This document shows, one piece after another, positions 6,233 to 7,936 of a DNA stretch of 7,936 nucleotides. A model generated the notes under the pieces. It saw only the letters and a list, made by a program, of their open reading frames with translations. It ran no database searches and was not told the DNA's origin. This DNA comes from Comamonadaceae bacterium (GTDB lineage Bacteria; Pseudomonadota; Gammaproteobacteria; Burkholderiales; Burkholderiaceae_C), in the NCBI GenBank assembly GCA_947451445.1, contig CANFZJ010000140.1, positions 1 to 7,936 of the forward strand. The letters run 5' to 3'. The stretch's first letter is position 1. Each line of letters opens with the position of its first letter. The position numbers and the translations under genes were made by a program.

Positions 6233-7225
6233 TTAAGCCTGCACGTCCACCACCACCCGCCCGCGCACCGTGCCGCCCAGCAGCGCGGCGCCGGTGGCGA
6301 TGGCATCGGCCAGGGGGACTTCGTGCACCATCGACGCCAGCCGGGCCGGGTCCAGGTCGTGTGCCAGCCGCTGCCAGGCTTGCTGGCGCAGGGCCAGGGG
6401 CACGGTCACGCTGTTGATGCCGTACAGCGTGACGCCGCGCAGGATGAACGGGGCCACCGACGCGGGTAAATCCATGCCCCCGGCCAGCCCGCAGGCGGTG
6501 ACCGCGCCGTTGGCCCGGGTGGTGGCGCAGGCATTGGCCAGGGTATGGCTGCCCACCGAGTCGATCACGGCGGCCCAGCGCTCCTTGCCCAGCGGCTTGC
6601 CGGGCGCGCTGAGGGTGTGGCGGTCGAGGATGCTGGCGGCACCCAGGCTTTGCAGATACGGCGCTTCGGCGGGGCGGCCGGTGCTGGCTACCACGGTATA
6701 GCCCAGCCCGGCCAGCAGGGCGATGGCCACGCTGCCCACCCCGCCGCTGGCCCCGGTGACCAGCACTTCGCCGTCGCCAGGGCGCAGGCCATGCCGCTCT
6801 AGCGCCAGCAGGCACAGCATGGCCGTGTAGCCCGCCGTGCCGATGGCCATGGCCTGGCGGGCGGTCATGCCGGCGGGCAGGGCGACCAGCCAGTCGCCGG
6901 GCACACGGGCCTGGGTGGCCAGGCCGCCGTGGTGGTTTTCGCCCACACCCCAGCCGTTCAGGATGACCGCGTCGCCCACCTGCCAGGCCGGGTGGCGGCT
7001 GCGCAGCACCGTGCCTGCAAAGTCGATACCGGGCACCAGCGGAAAGCGCCGCACGATGGGGGCTTGGCCGGTCAGCGCCAGCGCGTCTTTGTAGTTCAGG
7101 GTGGACCAGGCCACCTGCACGGTGACATCGCCGTCGGCCTCCTCGCCCAGCAGGGCGTCGTCCAAGGGTTGCAGCGTGGCGCGGTAGCCCGCGTCGTCTT
7201 GGGTAACCAGAATGCCGTGGAACAT
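6233..7225 (-). CDS. acuI: AcuI/YhdH-type NADPH-dependent acryloyl-CoA reductase (zinc-free MDR quinone-oxidoreductase family)
   Basis: A 330-residue medium-chain dehydrogenase/reductase of the YhdH/AcuI subfamily. AcuI reduces acryloyl-CoA to propionyl-CoA with NADPH, detoxifying acrylate-type intermediates; members have also been annotated simply as quinone oxidoreductases. Seen: N-terminal GroES-like domain with STLNYKDALA (41-50), FPLVPGIDFAGTV (61-73) and GDAVILNGWGVGENHHGG (84-101); Rossmann domain with the nucleotide-binding loop VTGASGGVGSVA (156-167) and STGRP (181-185), a position fitting the 2'-phosphate of NADPH; no zinc-binding cysteine cluster. Length and motifs match full-length family members. 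The start at 7225 has a strong AGGAGG ribosome site. It follows the membrane-protein gene by 23 bases and is probably cotranscribed. The ribosome site lies in a hairpin (see 7231-7248). The specific physiological substrate is inferred from the family only. Confidence 0.9.
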   Translation of the reverse strand: MFHGILVTQDDAGYRATLQPLDDALLGEEADGDVTVQVAWSTLNYKDALALTGQAPIVRRFPLVPGIDFAGTVLRSRHPAWQVGDAVILNGWGVGENHHGGLATQARVPGDWLVALPAGMTARQAMAIGTAGYTAMLCLLALERHGLRPGDGEVLVTGASGGVGSVAIALLAGLGYTVVASTGRPAEAPYLQSLGAASILDRHTLSAPGKPLGKERWAAVIDSVGSHTLANACATTRANGAVTACGLAGGMDLPASVAPFILRGVTLYGINSVTVPLALRQQAWQRLAHDLDPARLASMVHEVPLADAIATGAALLGGTVRGRVVVDVQA

Positions 7226-7230
7226 GGAGT

Positions 7231-7248
7231 GCCTCCTGAAATGGAGGC
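7231..7248 (-). promoter_or_regulatory. Hairpin covering the acuI Shine-Dalgarno, starting at the upstream stop codon
   Basis: On the minus strand GCCTCC, loop ATTTCA, GGAGGC forms a perfect six-pair GC-rich stem. The 3' arm contains the acuI ribosome-binding site; the 5' arm begins directly after the TAA stop of the upstream gene. A ribosome finishing the upstream gene would melt it, which suggests translational coupling. The pairing is seen; the regulatory role is inferred. Confidence 0.5.
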
Positions 7249-7821
7249 TTATTTTGGCCTAGATGCGCCGTGCAGCCTGGCCGCCACCCGGGGGCGGACC
7301 CAGGCCAGGGCTACCAGGGTTGCCACCAGCAGCGCCAGCGCGTACAGGTTCAGCAAGGTCGTGGCCGGTACCGGCGCCAGGGCTTTGGACGCACCCAGAA
7401 ACGCGGCGAACAGCCACGACGTGGTGCTGATGGCCCCCAGCACGGTGGGCAAGATGGCCGCCTGCCAGGGGTCGGACTGCCTTTGGGTAAAGCGGGGGAA
7501 GGCCAGGTAATGCAGGGCCACGCCGTTCAGGCTGAGTACGCTGACCACGGCGATCTTGGCCAGCAGCTTGCCTTTGGCCGCCAGTACCGCCGGGTCCATG
7601 CCGGTGTCGATGGCCGTCAGGCCCAGCCCGGTGGCCCACAGCACGAGCAAGGCCAATTTGGCCCCCTGGGCGGACTTTTGCAGCAGCGTGGGGTTGGCCT
7701 TGCCGTGGCCAAAAAAGGCGTAGTCGCCAAAGGCTACTGCCGCCGTGGCTGCCGAAAAAGCCAATAAATGGACAAATACCAGTGCCATTCTGGTGAGCGT
7801 GCCGGGGTCTAGTAGTTGCAT
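7249..7821 (-). CDS. Small integral membrane protein of unknown function, about five helices
   Basis: A 190-residue hydrophobic protein that I do not recognise as a named family. Predicted membrane helices lie at about 13-34, 54-72, 86-108, 121-143 and 154-175, with a basic C-terminal tail (RPRVAARLHGASRPK). Histidines lie within predicted helices (His18 in the first, His104 in the third), an arrangement also seen in small heme-binding or copper-resistance (CopD-like) membrane proteins, but that is only a suggestion. The protein has no signal peptide distinct from its first helix. The ATG at 7821 has no clear ribosome site; an alternative ATG at 7788 (MALVFVHLLAF) also lacks one and would shorten the protein by 11 residues. 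The gene precedes acuI by 23 bases and is likely the first gene of that operon in this window. Codon use matches the neighbouring genes. Confidence 0.75.
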   Translation of the reverse strand: MQLLDPGTLTRMALVFVHLLAFSAATAAVAFGDYAFFGHGKANPTLLQKSAQGAKLALLVLWATGLGLTAIDTGMDPAVLAAKGKLLAKIAVVSVLSLNGVALHYLAFPRFTQRQSDPWQAAILPTVLGAISTTSWLFAAFLGASKALAPVPATTLLNLYALALLVATLVALAWVRPRVAARLHGASRPK

Positions 7822-7936
7822 GTGCAGTGGGGGCTCAGAACGTGTTTACGATCTATTTGGGGCCGCGCAGCTGCCTTTTCGGGAGGGGCTGGTAGGCGCG
7901 GCTCGCCGCCCATAGCTGGCTATGGGCAAGAGTCGC
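7822..7936. other. Non-coding segment with strong palindrome at the window edge
   Basis: No credible gene is seen here. The segment contains GAACGTGTTTACGATCT (7838-7854), a short GCAGCTGC palindrome (7867-7874), and a perfect inverted repeat CCCATAGC-TG-GCTATGGG (7909-7926) whose flanks (GCGGCTCGCC and AAGAGTCGC) are also roughly complementary with one gap. It could be the 5' region of the membrane-protein operon, a dispersed intergenic repeat, or the edge of a mobile element; the window ends too early to tell. Confidence 0.4.
7909..7926. repeat. Perfect inverted repeat, 8-bp arms with 2-base spacer
   Basis: CCCATAGCTGGCTATGGG has eight perfectly complementary pairs around TG, extended by one further pair (7908/7927). 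As RNA it would need to open the central pairs for a loop; no T run follows on either strand inside the window, so it does not look like a standard terminator. A protein-binding site or dispersed repeat is equally possible. Confidence 0.6.

Noticed and set aside
1..7936. A multi-gene defence, toxin-antitoxin, CRISPR or biosynthetic system
   Set aside because: All large genes belong to recognisable metabolic, transport, regulatory or unknown membrane families; there is no regular repeat-spacer array, nuclease, toxin pair or modular enzyme cluster.

Overview
The window is a GC-rich stretch of bacterial chromosome. Codon use, protein types and a short intergenic repeat containing the core GCTAGCGC point to a betaproteobacterium of the Burkholderiales, most likely Comamonadaceae. 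That assignment is inference from composition and gene families; no rRNA or other taxonomic marker is present.

Layout: (a) 1-128 is the right end of an IS30-family insertion sequence, with the last 29 transposase codons and a probable terminal inverted repeat. (b) 165-3649, minus strand, is a two-gene operon: a LacI-family repressor followed, with an ATGA overlap, by an 821-residue GH3 beta-glycosidase carrying a PA14 insert and no signal peptide. A perfect 16-bp palindrome with a central CG lies just upstream of the repressor and is the likely operator. (c) 3813-4691, plus strand, is a RarD-type EamA transporter divergent from the operon. (d) 4809-6155, plus strand, is a DUF3422 protein: a soluble N-terminal domain, a long helical region and two C-terminal membrane helices. 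(e) 6233-7821, minus strand, is a pair made of a five-helix membrane protein of unknown function and an AcuI/YhdH-type NADPH-dependent enoyl/acryloyl-CoA reductase, which converge on the DUF3422 gene. (f) 7822-7936 is non-coding with a strong palindrome.

How the genes work together: only the repressor and glycosidase form a clear functional unit, an inducible cytoplasmic glycoside-hydrolysis module. The membrane protein and the reductase are probably cotranscribed, with a hairpin over the reductase ribosome-binding site that suggests translational coupling. The other genes look like unrelated single transcription units.

Three copies or part-copies of one short repeat sit at gene 3' ends (rarD, DUF3422/acuI and the glycosidase) and look like terminator-type elements; the copy next to the glycosidase appears cut short near the IS end. 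I see no defence system, CRISPR array, tRNA, rRNA or clearly new multi-gene system. The parts worth a second look are the repeat family, the DUF3422 architecture, the hairpin-coupled gene pair and the 3'-terminal palindromic segment.
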